A stretch of 64,000 bases of DNA from Oreohelix idahoensis (taxonomy: Eukaryota; Mollusca; Gastropoda; Stylommatophora; Oreohelicidae), in contig JAMPIV010008060.1 in NCBI GenBank assembly GCA_024509875.1, positions 124,001-188,000 on the forward strand. Direction: 5' to 3'. The translations under genes were made by a program, and so were the position numbers. Below the pieces are notes generated by a model. That model saw nothing but the letters and a program-made list of their open reading frames with translations. It was not told the origin of the DNA and made no database searches. This document shows positions 10,249 through 20,752 of the stretch, piece by piece (positions within the stretch are counted from its first letter, which is position 1; each line of letters starts with the position of its first letter).

Positions 10249-11926
10249 GGGGCAAAGTCTTTTACAGACAGGGGGTATGATGTGTTGTGGGTAGTGGGTT
10301 TCCCCCCTTGCTTCACCCTAGACCTAGTGAATTCTTGTTCATGAAAGGAGCGACCATTGCGGTGTTAGTCTCTTGGCCTAGCAAAACCTCTCATACCCCA
10401 AGATCGTTGTGCGTGGTGAAGAGCCACACCCTCCTCGAGGTAGTCCTGGTAACTGAGGGTGCGAATCCTCAGGCTAAACACAACGGATCTAGAGGAGCAA
10501 ACCTCGATAATAAAACCGGTGCACTACACCGTACATGCCCTTTGTGGGTGGGAAGGAGCCAGATGGATACTGAACAAGTCTTGGGAGTGGGAACGAGTGT
10601 GGACTGCTCCCTGAAGATCGGAACCCATCGTACAGGCACAGAGACTCAGGACGTGACGATCCTATTGTCTTCAACTCTTGGTCACATGCCTAGAGCCTCA
10701 GAGAACTCGGCGTAACCAGCAGGCAATTTGGTGGCGGGGAAAGAGCACTGTGAGCCCTACCTTGGCTACGTATCACAAGGAGATGCAGAAACACCCCCTT
10801 TATCTTCCCCAGAGCTGGCACAGTACACTTCTGGCTCCTACCCGGGGCGGTAGGAAATCCACAGGCACCCCAGCATCACAATGCCATGAAGATGACAAAG
10901 TTGGAATTTACTAACTCAAACCTGGCAGAGCAAGTCCTCCATCAGATGCGGCCGATGCTGGTCCCACTGGCGCGTGGACACGTCCCGATCCCCATCGAGA
11001 CTTGCCCGGGGAGCCCACCCCGGCTCAAAAAAGCAGAGAAGGCCACTCTCCAAACCTCCGATGTCTTGCGGGCAGTGTTAGGATGTGCAAGAACATGGAC
11101 AGGAAGACTCCACAACTTCCCCACTGAAGACACGCCCACGATGACCGTTGCCTCAATTGGCTGTGTGTGGTAACCCGGAAACGGGGCCTCCCAGTACTGA
11201 GGCACAGTTAAGTCCCCGATGTCACTTATCGGTGCAGAGTTGAGAGAGATGGCTGAGCATCACAATCCCCCCTGTGTTGCAGCATGATGAGAACCCAGCA
11301 TTGCACACTGAGCTTGGGGGGATCACTTGGGCACCAGACTTAATACTGGCTCTTGACTGGATGGCCGCTTGCAGGAGATTTCTACAATGGAGAGATGGCA
11401 GGTGGTGGGTATCTGGAAGTGGTTCTGTGCAGGACGTGAGGATTCCTTGGGAGAGCCCAGAACCAGAGCGTAGCACTGTGCAAGCTCTGCATAGTTGGAG
11501 AGCCCCCCTGGATGACGGGGAATGCACAGTGTGCCACCCCACCTATCCCCAACTGCTAACTTAGAACCAGAAGTGGGGTCCTCTGTATGCGTGCCAGGCC
11601 AGGATAAAATGCCTGGGAAAGAGACTGGAGCTCAGAACTCCCTAACTCAAAGTTGCAGGATGGCAGAAAAGCCACGGGAAAGACAGGTCTATTTTGAAGA
11701 TAACGCAACCATATTTTCACCATACGAGCTCGGACGCCGCCTCGGTAAACAAGGTCCGCGCAGAGCAGTGACACCCCCAGGCTGCTTGCGAATAGTCTAC
11801 TACTGGGAACATAAACAGATTAGGGATGAGCCCACTCTCCCGTTGAAGAGGTGCTAAAGTCATAGATACTGGGCCAGAAGGCGCACCGAAAACCACAGTA
11901 TCACGCAACTCGCTTTTTTTTTATGG
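10249..11926 (+). other. 5' region of the I-type LINE
   Basis: No zinc-knuckle ORF1 is recognisable. Several medium open frames occur, including MAEKPRERQVYFEDNATIF from about 11660 to 11857, which might be an ORF1 remnant, but no family match is certain. The stretch is markedly more GC-rich than the surrounding intron. Positions 11224-11540 are the reverse complement of dispersed repeat Y. Confidence 0.5.
11224..11540 (-). repeat. Dispersed repeat Y module inside the I-type LINE
   Basis: Read on the minus strand it gives GGCACACTGTGCATTCCC, CTCTCCAACTATGCAGAGCT, GGTTCTGGGCTCTCCCAAGG and CTCAGTGTGCAATGCTGGGT. The same order of words is seen on the + strand at 4615-4870 and 55765-55995. Either the LINE carries repeat Y as part of its 5' end or an earlier Y element inserted into it. 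Confidence 0.65.
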
Positions 11927-12784
11927 ATGAGTACACCGTCAAATAAATCTCGTACTGGTGCTCGCCCTGTGGAGCTCCACCAGGCAGGTGCAGTGCCAGG
12001 CTCTGAGCCTCGACAGAGCCCACCCTCAGCTACTGGAGGACCCTCTAGACCGTCTTGTGGAGTCAGCAGACGGCGGAGGAGAACTACTGACCAAAACAAA
12101 ACAGAAAAAGAGAAACCCAGAGTGCCACTTGTCATGATGCACTGGAATGCAGAGGGAGTGAACAGCAAGCAGGCTGGATACAGCAAAATGACAGAGCTGG
12201 AAAACATCTTGTATGAGAAGCAAGTCAGTGTTTGCTGTATCCAAGAGACTCACTTAAAAGCAGATCAAACCTTTAAAATAAGGGGATATCAATGCTTCAG
12301 ATCCGACAGACAAGATAGACGAAAAGGAGGAGTACCTACTCTTGTAAGGAATAACATTCATGCACATGAAAGGAAAACCTACATGGATGGAGCAGAATAT
12401 CAGCTGTTGCAGATAAAGGTAGACAATATGGAAATAGAACTCCTGAACTATTACTGTCCAAACAACAAACCCCTGAGTCTCTGCTCTATACAGGTACCAG
12501 CCACCAACTTTATAGCAGTTGGAGACTTTAATAGCCACTCCCAGAGCTGGGGCTATAACCATCTAGATCACAGAGGTGAAGAGGTTGAAACATGGCAAGA
12601 TGATCACTCCCTAATCCTAGTCAATGCCACAGATACTCCTACCTTCTACTCCAGAGGATGGCACACAACTTCAACACCAGATCTTGCCTTCGCCACCCCA
12701 GATATAGCTGGATCTATTGGTAGAGAAGTAGGAGAGAGTCTCAGCCTTCACTTGAAACTCACAACAAATGGAAAAAGGCTGTAG
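11927..12784 (+). pseudogene. I-type LINE ORF2, endonuclease domain
   Basis: After a Pro/Arg-rich leader the frame enters an exonuclease-endonuclease-phosphatase fold. Visible motifs are LVMMHWNAEGV, SVCCIQETHL (catalytic Glu in QETH), NYYCPNN, FIAVGDFNSHSQSWG (GDFN) and TSTPDLAF in place of the usual SxxDH-type end. The domain nicks target DNA to prime reverse transcription. An in-frame stop at 12782-12784 ends it just before the reverse transcriptase linker. Confidence 0.88.
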
Positions 12785-12934
12785 CAGAGTTTCAGAGAAC
12801 AAAGCTAGAAGAAAAAACGGAAAAGCTGGAGAACTAAAACGGCATCGCTGAACCTTGAGAAAGACGGCAGGAAACTTTGGAGATTAGTCAAGTCTCTAAA
12901 TGAAGAGCGTTCCTCACCTAGGCAGACTATCACA

Positions 12935-15150
12935 TTGGATGAAGGTGGCAAACTTTTCAGAGGAAAACAAGCTGCAGACCTGTTTGCTAGAAGATACAGT
13001 TCAGAAAGCAACTTACCCATTAACATAGACCATCAGAGAGAGATAAGAAAAGAAATACTGGCAACCATGGGACAGACAGATACTCCTGCCCCAATGAGGG
13101 AACCCATCACACTAGGAGAACTACAGAAGGCTATTTCCAAGCTTAAGTTTCAAAAGTCACCCGGCCCAGACAAAATCAGCAACAAAATGCTAGTAAATCT
13201 GAGCTCAGCAGCAAAGACAAAACTGCTTGAGATATTCAACCACAGCTGGTTGAAAGGAACGGTACCCCAAGTATGGAGAGAAGCCATCACAATACCCATA
13301 CTAAAGAAAGGGAAATGTAAGACCGAGGCTGCAAGTTACCGGCCAATCAGTCTCACAAGCTGTGTTGGGAATACTATGGAGCGAATAGTCAACCACAGAT
13401 TGAAATGGTATTTAGAGTCTGAGCAGATCCTGGTGCAGGAACAAGCTGGATTTAGAGAATGCTACAGTATAGAAGACCAAGTTACTTACTTGTCTCAAGC
13501 AATAGAAGATGCCTTCCAGGAGAAGAAAAAGGTCCTAACGATCTGGGTCGACTTCAAGCAGGCCTTTGACAAGGTGTGGAAAGATGGCCTTATTGCAAAA
13601 CTTAGGAGAAGTGGAATCCAAGGCAACATGATGAAATGGATCCAGTCATACTTGCATAACAGGAGAACTAGAGTCACTCACTTGGTCTGCAGAGCAGAAA
13701 AGTGTTGCTCCATCAGGGGGTACCTCAAGGAGGAGTAATTTCCCCAACACTCTTCCTTGTTTACATCAATGACCTGGTGAAAGATCTCCCTGCAGGAGTG
13801 AAAGCTGCCTTATATGCAGATGACCTAGTACTCTGGTGCGCTGATGAAAACGTCACCACAGCAAATTATAGAATGCAGCGGGCAGCAGACATGCTAGTGT
13901 CATGGGCAGAGAAATGGCTTATCACAATAAACACAGACAAAACCTCCACAACACTGTTCTCCCTCGCCCCCAAGGACAAAGCAGCTAACATACACCTAGG
14001 GACAACCGTGATCAAGTAAGAAAGCTACCCCACCTATCTTGGGGTGACATTTGACCAAAGGCTTACATGGAATAAGCATATTGAAAATGCAGAAGGAAAG
14101 GCCCGAAGACGACTAGGCATACTCAGAAAATTAGCAGGTACCAACTGGGGAGCAAATGAACGAAATCTAAAGAAGATTTATAATGGAGTAATAAGACCAC
14201 ACTTAGAGTTTAGCTCAGCAGCATGGTCATCAGCTGCTAACTCACATCTGCAGTCTTTGGACACGGTGCAAAATCAAGCTCTCAGGCTCATTACAGGAGC
14301 CATGAAAACTACACCAATATCAGAGATGCAGAAGGTTGCTGGATTACAGACATTGTCCCATAGAAGAGACACAAAAACCATGATCCAGATGGAAAAGTAC
14401 AACAGTATGCCAACGCACCCAATGAAGGCAAGACTAGATGATCTGGCATTGGGACGTCTAAAGCGTAGCAGCTTTGTGCATCGGGGAAAAAGACTTGAAA
14501 GACAGCATCAAGAAGACCTTTCCATGAAGACAGCACCACTGAAGCCCACCCTATACCCTGTACCATGGGAGCAGGCCAGCAATGCCCTCCAAATTAATAC
14601 ATCAGTCAGTGGTCTCACAAGTGGATGTAAGTATAATGATCTGCAAAAACGAACTGCTACATTGAGTATGATCCAAGAAAGCTATCCTGATCAATCATGG
14701 ATACATGCCTATACAGATGGATCAGCAACTAATGCTGTTAGGAATGGAGGTGCCGGTATCTTTATCTCATATCCTGACAACCACTATGAGACTAGGCACA
14801 TTCCCACTGGTAAATTCTGTTCCAACTGTACAGCTGAGGTTCAAGCTCTAGAGCAAGCTGCAAATATGATTTATAACACCAACTCTGACTGCCACCAGGT
14901 AGTCATCCTCACAGATGCACTGTCTGTCCTGCAAGCTCTCAAGGGTGGTAAACTCCTGCATCTGAGAAATGAACTAAACAAGGTAGCTGCCAAAAAGAGA
15001 ACCATACTTCAGTGGGTACCATCTCATTGTGGTGTACCCGGAAATGAAAAGGCAGATAAACTTGCAAAAAAGGGAGGAGAATGTGAACAAGAAGATAATG
15101 AAGTCACATACTTTGAGAAAAAGAGAGCTATCCAGACTATCAGAAGATAA
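12935..15150 (+). pseudogene. I-type LINE ORF2, reverse transcriptase and RNase H
   Basis: Reverse transcriptase motifs in order: KSPGPDKISNKML, ASYRPISLTS, EQAGFRE, TIWVDFKQAFDKVW (catalytic Asp), QGVPQGGVISPTLFLVYIND, ALYADDLVLW (YADD intact) and TYLGVTFDQRLTW. The frame shifts near 13700-13738 and is broken by a stop at 14017-14019. The RNase H domain (about 14690-15090) shows HAYTDGSATN (Asp), TAEVQALEQA (Glu), VILTDALS (Asp) and WVPSHCGVPGNEKAD (His and Asp), a complete catalytic set. A stop at 15148-15150 separates the remaining C-terminal part. Confidence 0.9.
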
Positions 15151-15459
15151 CAGAACCAACCCAAAGACGACTATCACACTCTCGACCGGCAGGGACAGAT
15201 AACTATTTTTCGCCTCAGGACAGGGCATAACAAACTGAATAAACACATGCACAAGCTACGATTGTCTGCTTCACCACTGTGCACATGTGGATTAAACGAA
15301 CAAACTGCTGAGCATGTTCTACAGGATTTTCCTCTGTATGACCAGTTAAGAAAGATATACTGGCCCAATGACTCAACACTAAACTCAAAGCTATATGGAG
15401 CTAAAGAGGAACTTCAAACAACAGTCAAATTCATCATGAGAACTCGTCTGACGGTGTAA
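15151..15459 (+). pseudogene. I-type LINE ORF2, C-terminal Cys/His region
   Basis: Reads LRTGHNKLNKHMHKLRLSAS then PLCTCGLNEQTAEHVLQDF. This is the usual CxCG...T..H.L..C tail of RNase H-bearing LINEs, but the last Cys is replaced by Phe. It ends with TRLTV and a stop at 15457-15459, 36 bp before the right target-site duplication. The remaining bases form the 3' untranslated region and GAA tail. Confidence 0.8.
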
Positions 15460-15902
15460 ACATCAAAGATGTGATCGCAAGAAGAAGAAGAAGAAGGGAA
15501 GACTAAAGAAGAGTTATTGGATGTTGTAAAGAACATGTTAGATTACCGAGGAAGAGACATTGCAAAATGGAAGAACAACAAACCCTTGGACAAATGGTTT
15601 CGGCTATTTAAGAAGAGACATGCAGAAATAGTTTTTCGAAAGCCCCAAAAACTCGGGGAAACAGCGAGCAGGAGTAACCAAACTGGAAATACTCAAGTGG
15701 TTTGCTGAATTCACAAGTACCATGAAGGCAATAGACCCTTCCATTCTGCTGGAACCTGAGCGCATTTACAATTGTGATGAGTCAGGATTCAGTCTGGATG
15801 CTATGACTGGTCAAGTTTTATCCTTTCTCGGATCTAAATTTGTTGACCAAATTAGTAGTGAGGCAAGAACCCTCATCACCGCTCTTGTTTGTTGCAGTGC
15901 AA

Positions 15903-16474
15903 GCGGTCACTACACTTGACCCATGCTCATATACCCTGGGACACAAGCGGTCACTACACTTGGCCCATGCTTATATACCCTGGGACACAAGTGGTCACTA
16001 CACTTGACCCATGCTCATATACCCTGGGACACAAGCGGTCACTACACTTGACCCATGCTCATATACCCTGGGACACAAGTGGTCACTACACTTGACCCAT
16101 GCTCATATACCCTGGGACACAAGCGGTCACTACACTTGACCCATGCTCATATACCCTGGGACACAAGCGGTCACTACACTTGACCCATGCTCATATACCC
16201 TGGGACACAAGCAGTCACTACACTTGACCCATGCTCATATACCCTGGGACACAAGCGGTCACTACACTTGACCCATGCTCATATACCCTGGGACACAAGC
16301 GGTCACTACACTTGACCCATGCTCATATACCCTGGGACACAAGCGGTCACTACACTTGGCCCATGCTCATATACCCTGGGACACAAGCGGTCACTACACT
16401 TGGCCCATGCTCATATACCCTGTGACACAAGCGGTCACTACACTTGGCCCATGCTCATATACCCTGGGACACAA
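15903..16474 (+). repeat. 13-copy 44-bp minisatellite derived from transposase coding sequence
   Basis: The unit GCGGTCACTACACTTGACCC plus ATGCTCATATACCCTGGGAC plus ACAA is 44 bp, and 572 bp contain exactly 13 units. Variation is minimal: TTGACCC versus TTGGCCC, GCGG versus GTGG or GCAG, and single changes. One unit in the transposase frame reads SGHYT-x-PMLIYPGTQ, which joins smoothly to CCSA upstream and FQGFKPHEVF downstream, so the founding unit is transposase sequence. Because 44 is not a multiple of 3, the frame rotates with each unit, and the TGA within TTGACCC is a stop in one of the three frames. Confidence 0.95.
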
Positions 16475-16988
16475 TTTCAAGGCTTTAAGCCACACGAGGT
16501 ATTTGAAAATTCATTTATTGCTAGATCTGACAATGGTAGAACTAATCAGAGCCTATTTGCTAACTGGTTATTCCAAGTCTTTATCCCACAGACAGCCTAC
16601 ATTAAAAAAAACCCTTTTATTATTAGTGGATGGTCATGTGAGCCATCAGTCTTTGATAGCTACAACACTTTGTCGGGAAAACAACATAATTTTGTATTGC
16701 TTGCCTGCTCATACATCTCACATAATGCAACCACTGGACATAGGCATATTCAAGACAATAAAAACTGAATGGAGGAAGGCAGTAAAGAAGCAAAACGAGG
16801 CTGAAATAATCACAAAGCAGACATTTGCTGTGGCATTCAAGGACGCTTATGAGAACACAGTCTCCAAAAGTCTTGCTGCACAGGCATTTAAAAAGAGTGG
16901 CTTGTTTTCTTTGGACCCCGAAAACATCGATTGGTCTAAAGTTCTTCCATGTGCGTTTTCAAGTGTTTCAGATAGTTCTTTCCCCCCA

Positions 16989-17183
16989 CCTAGCAGCAGT
17001 GTCACCATTCCTGCTACACCTATCTGACCTAGCAGCAGCGTCACCATTCCTGCTACACCTAGCCCACCTAGCAGCAGCGCCACCATTCCTGCTACATCTA
17101 GCCCACCTAGCAGCAGTGTCACCATTCCTGCTACACCTATCCCACCAAACAGCAGCGTCACTATTTCTGCTACACACAGCACA
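16989..17183 (+). repeat. 39-bp coding repeat (PSSSVTIPATPxx) in transposase C-terminus
   Basis: Five units of 39 bp (starting 16989, 17028, 17067, 17106, 17145) encode Pro-Ser-Ser-Ser-Val-Thr-Ile-Pro-Ala-Thr-Pro-x-x. Degenerate related units continue to about 17285. The length keeps the frame, but the first unit ends in a TGA stop at 17025-17027 where other units have CCA. Confidence 0.85.
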
Positions 17184-17430
17184 CCTAGTGTCGCCACTCT
17201 TGCTACACATAGCACACCTAGCAGCATCACCACTCTTGCTGCAGTTCGCACACTCAACAGTGTCACCATCACTGCTATGCATAGCATACCGAACAGCGTC
17301 ATCTGTGTTCCTGGCACAAGTGCCAGACCGGATGCGTCCTTAAACCTGGCATCAACGCTGAGGAAGTTTGCTATGCTTTGTTCTCAAATCGGGGAAACGA
17401 CCCTGAATTTGTACTACACAAGGCTGGAGG

Positions 17431-20400
17431 CTGCCATCAATGGTACCTATACCTTGTAGCGGTATGGCAGCTTGCGTACCCTGACAATCCCCAGAGCTAT
17501 GCCAGTGGGAGTTTTACTCCTGGTAGGTTCAACCAAGCTGGACTGGTCTGTGTGGGTAGGGGTCAGACAAAAGCTGGTACCCTGGTCCTCCAGGTTGGGG
17601 GTTTTAGCATAGGGCTGACACCCCTGTCTATGTAAAAAAAATCGCACGTTACGGAAACAACAATAAATGGAAAAACTTTGCTGCGGGATGGACATTCGGA
17701 GTCTGTGGCTCGTATGACTGTCTGTGGTGAAAGCCGAAAGGAAGCCACTGACATGAAAACGGACGTCCTGACCGCAAAACAGGATACAAGAATAGGTTTT
17801 TCGAATGTCAGGACAATGTACGAGACAGGTAAACTAAGACAGGTCACGGCAGAAATGAGAAACTATAGGTTACACATTCTAGGGATAAGCGAGAGCAGAT
17901 GAACAGGGGCAGGAAAAGTTAAAACAGCAACAGGAGAAACAGTACTTTACTCTGGAAGAGAGGATGGACAGTACAATGAAGGCGTAGCCATTATTCTACA
18001 GAAAGGAATAGAAAGGACATTACTGGAATGGAAACCCATCAACAACAGACTGATAAGATTAAGATTGAGAGGGAGATTCACCAACACTACAATAATACAA
18101 TGCTACGCACCAACGAATGATAGCGATGAGGAGGTCAAGGATGAATTCTATCAACAACAGCAGAAAGAAATGGAAGATACACCTAGATATGATCTTGTTA
18201 TAGTAATGGGAGACCTCAATGCGAAAGTTGGTACACACAATACATATAATGAAAGAACAATGGGGAAATGCGGCAGCGGAACAGCAAATGAAAATGGGGA
18301 TAAACTAATAAGTTTCTGTAGCATTAACAACCTGGTCATTGGAGGAACACTCTTCCCACATAAAGAAATTCACAAATTAACATGGGAATCACCAAATGGT
18401 CGGGACAGAAACCAGATAGACCACATCATGGTTAACGGTAGATGGAGACATGCATTACAAGATGTGAAGGTAAGAAGAGGTGCAGATGTGGGAAGTGATC
18501 ACCATTTAGTAGTAGCAAAACTGAAAGTGAAACTAAGAAGGGCTGCACCAACTGTAACTACACAGAAAAGGTTTGACATCAGCAAATTGAAGGACTCCCT
18601 TACCAGAAAAGCTTTTGCGGCCGACATAAAGAAACGATATCAATTTGCCAAAAGTCAGGAAAAGACATTGACTGATGATATAGACCAGAATTTCAACACC
18701 ATTTCAACAATATACAAAGAAAGCAGCAAATCATGCTTGGGATTCCAGGAAAGGAAGAAGCAAGACTGGATAACACCAGAAACATTAAACACCATAACGA
18801 TGAGAAAGGAAATGAAAAGAAAGAAAACAGAAGCGAAGTCCCCCAGGTTAAAGCAACTATATAGCGAACAGTACAGTCAGCTGGACAAGGAAGTTAAACG
18901 CCAAACCCGAGCCAACAAAAGGAATTTCCTAGACGATCTTGCAAGACAGGCAGAGGAGGCAGCACTGAGAAATGAACAAAGCACAGTATACAAAATAACT
19001 AAATTCATCAGCGGAAAACGAGGTGCAAACAATATTACATTAGTAAGAGATAAGCAAGGTAATCTCATCACGACAGCAGAGGGACAGGAAACAAGATGGG
19101 CAGAGCACTTCAGAGAAACTCTGAACAAGGAACCACCAGAGACACAACTGAATGTTCCTGAGGCTGAAAACGATCTAGATGTGAATACAGACATTCCATG
19201 AAAAGAAGAAATCATCACAGCAATCAAAGGGTTAAAGAACGGCAAAGCTCCGGGCCATGATAACTTAAATGCAGAGCTATTTAAGACAGACCCTGAGCTA
19301 GCAGCAGAACTATTAGAACCACTATTTGCACAAGTCTGGAAAACGGGGACAACACCATCAGAGTGGAACAAAGGAATAATTGTCAAGTTGCCCAAGAAGG
19401 GAGATCTTGCAGACTGCAATAATTGGAGAGGAATCACTCTTCTCTCAGTTCCCAGCAAAATACTAGGCAGGATAATTATACAGAGAATTTCAAAGGCAGT
19501 AGACCACAAACTGAGGAAGGAACTTTCAGGATTTAGAAAGAATAGAAGATGTGTAGATCATATATTCACTCTCAGGAACATTATAGAGCAGTGCTCAGAA
19601 TGGCAAAGACAGCTTTACATTAATTTCGTAGATTTTGAAAAGGCTTTTGACAGCATACATAGGGACAGTTTATGGAAAATACTGAGGGCTTATGGAATTC
19701 CAAGCTGCATAGTGTCAATTATAAAAAGCCTCTATGCCAACTTTACGTGTAGTGTTGGGCAGAGCAACCTAACCTTTGAGGTGAAGACAGGAGTACGACA
19801 GGGATGCCCCTTGTCAACCACTCTATTTTTAACAGTCATAGACTGGGTGATGCGCCAGACAACAGAGGGCAGTCCAAGAGGAATAAGATGGACAACATTT
19901 TCTACATTGGAAGATCTGGAATATGCAGATGACATTGCACTACTAGCACATTCACATCAACACATCCAGGAAAAAACAGATAGACTTAACAAGTTCAGCC
20001 AGCAGGTGGGCTTGAACATAAATTTAAAGAAGTCTGAGGTCATGACGCTCAATGTGAGCAACCCTGAGCCCATATCAGTAAGGAATCAGCAATTGGTACA
20101 GACAGATACCTTCACATACCTAGGAAGCATAGTAACACCAGACGGCGGGGCAGGCAAAGATATCAACATCAGAATGAATAAGGCAAGAACAGCCTTCTTT
20201 AGCCTAAACAACATCTGGAAGTCCTCCCAATACAGCACAAGCACAAAATTAAGATTATATCAGAGCTGTGTGCTTTCTGTGCTTCTCTATGGTGCGGAAT
20301 ACTGGAGAGTTACAGAGAAGGGAATGTCGAAATTGTCCTCCTTTCACACAACATGCCTAAGAAAAATCCACCGAATCTTTTGGCCGAATACCATCACTAA

Positions 20401-20752
20401 CCAAGATCTGCTTACTCGTAGCAAGCAAGAGGACATGCACACCATCATAGCTGGCAGACGCTGGAGCTGGGTTGGTCATGTCCTCAGAAGAGACCCTGAT
20501 GCCATCACAAGAACAGCTATGCTTTGGACCCCTGAAGGAAAACGAAAGAGAGGCCGACCAAAAACAACCTGGCGGAGGACTGTAGAGGCTGAGATGCAGG
20601 GAATGAACCAGAGTTGGGGCACTGTACGAAGGATGGCCACCGACCGAGCAAAGTGGAATCAATTTGTTGTTGCCCTACAAGACGCCACTAGGCGTGATGG
20701 CCACTGACTGCTTTGACGGTCGGCGGCTAAGGATCAAAGAAGAGAAGAGAAG
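17431..20752 (+). mobile_element. RTE-type LINE, copy 1, full length
   Basis: The 11-bp flanks AAGGCTGGAGG at 17420-17430 and 20753-20763 are target-site duplications, so the insert is 3322 bp. Its 5' end CTGCCATCAATGG matches the 5' ends of copies 2 and 3 (at 36064 and 41745 on the minus strand), confirming full length. The 3' end is GGATCAAAGAAGAGAAGAGA, a GAA-rich tail. It is inserted within the C-terminal part of the pogo transposase. The order endonuclease, reverse transcriptase and GH-LR C-terminal region without RNase H fits RTE-type elements (RTE-X-like). Confidence 0.92.
17714..20707 (+). pseudogene. RTE-type LINE ORF (endonuclease and reverse transcriptase), two stops only
   Basis: From the ATG at 17714 one frame runs to 20707 and is interrupted only by TGA at 17900-17902 and TGA at 19199-19201. 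Endonuclease motifs: TRIGFSNVRTM, LHILGISESR, IIQCYAPTNDS, IVMGDLNAKVG, RNQIDHIM and GSDHHLVVA. Reverse transcriptase motifs: KNGKAPGHDNLNAELF, NWRGITLLSVPSKI, INFVDFEKAFDSI, GVRQGCPLSTTLF and LEYADDIALLA (YADD intact, about 19922-19933). The C-terminal part has LLYGAEYWRVTEK, SWVGHVLRRDPDAITR and KRKRGRPKTTWRRTVEAE. Copies 2 and 3 have Trp and Arg codons at the two stop positions, so both stops are single-base changes private to this copy. Confidence 0.9.

Larger units (their letters stand above)
10249..15495 (+). mobile_element. Full-length I-type LINE inserted in the pogo gene
   Basis: The identical 10-bp flanks GGGAAGACTA at 10239-10248 and 15496-15505 are target-site duplications, so the insert is 5247 bp and complete at both ends. 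The 3' end is (GAA/AAG)n rather than poly(A), consistent with I-type elements having simple-repeat tails. The order is a 1.7-kb 5' region, apurinic-type endonuclease, reverse transcriptase, RNase H and a C-terminal Cys/His motif. This order with RNase H fits the I superfamily (Nimbus-like elements). Several stops and frameshifts make it inactive. Confidence 0.9.
15496..17430 (+). pseudogene. pogo/Tigger-type transposase, central DDE segment
   Basis: Resumes as KEELLDVVKNMLDYRGRD and DKWFRLFKKRHAEIVFRKPQ (CENP-B-like DNA-binding part). After a frameshift near 15680 it continues ILLEPERIYNCDESGFSLD (first catalytic Asp). The 13-copy 44-bp array at 15903-16474 then interrupts it. After that FQGFKPHEVFENSF, LLLLVDGHVSHQSL (second Asp) and LPAHTSHIMQPLDIGIFKTI (third Asp, DDD type) follow, with another frameshift near 16600. 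The C-terminal side holds a 39-bp repeat. It ends at the RTE insertion at 17430 and resumes at 20753. Confidence 0.85.

Noticed and set aside
10287..10715. 142-codon open frame in the I-type LINE 5' region as an ORF1 protein
   Set aside because: No zinc knuckle, coiled coil or RNA-binding motif is visible and composition is unremarkable, so it was kept only as 5' region.
15903..16474. CRISPR-like regular array
   Set aside because: The units are contiguous with no unique spacers, and the sequence is from an animal genome. It is a plain tandem repeat.
16847..17317. 156-codon minus-strand open frame rich in Gly, Val, Leu and Thr
   Set aside because: It is the antisense shadow of the 39-bp coding repeat, whose length keeps every frame open. 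It has no independent motif.
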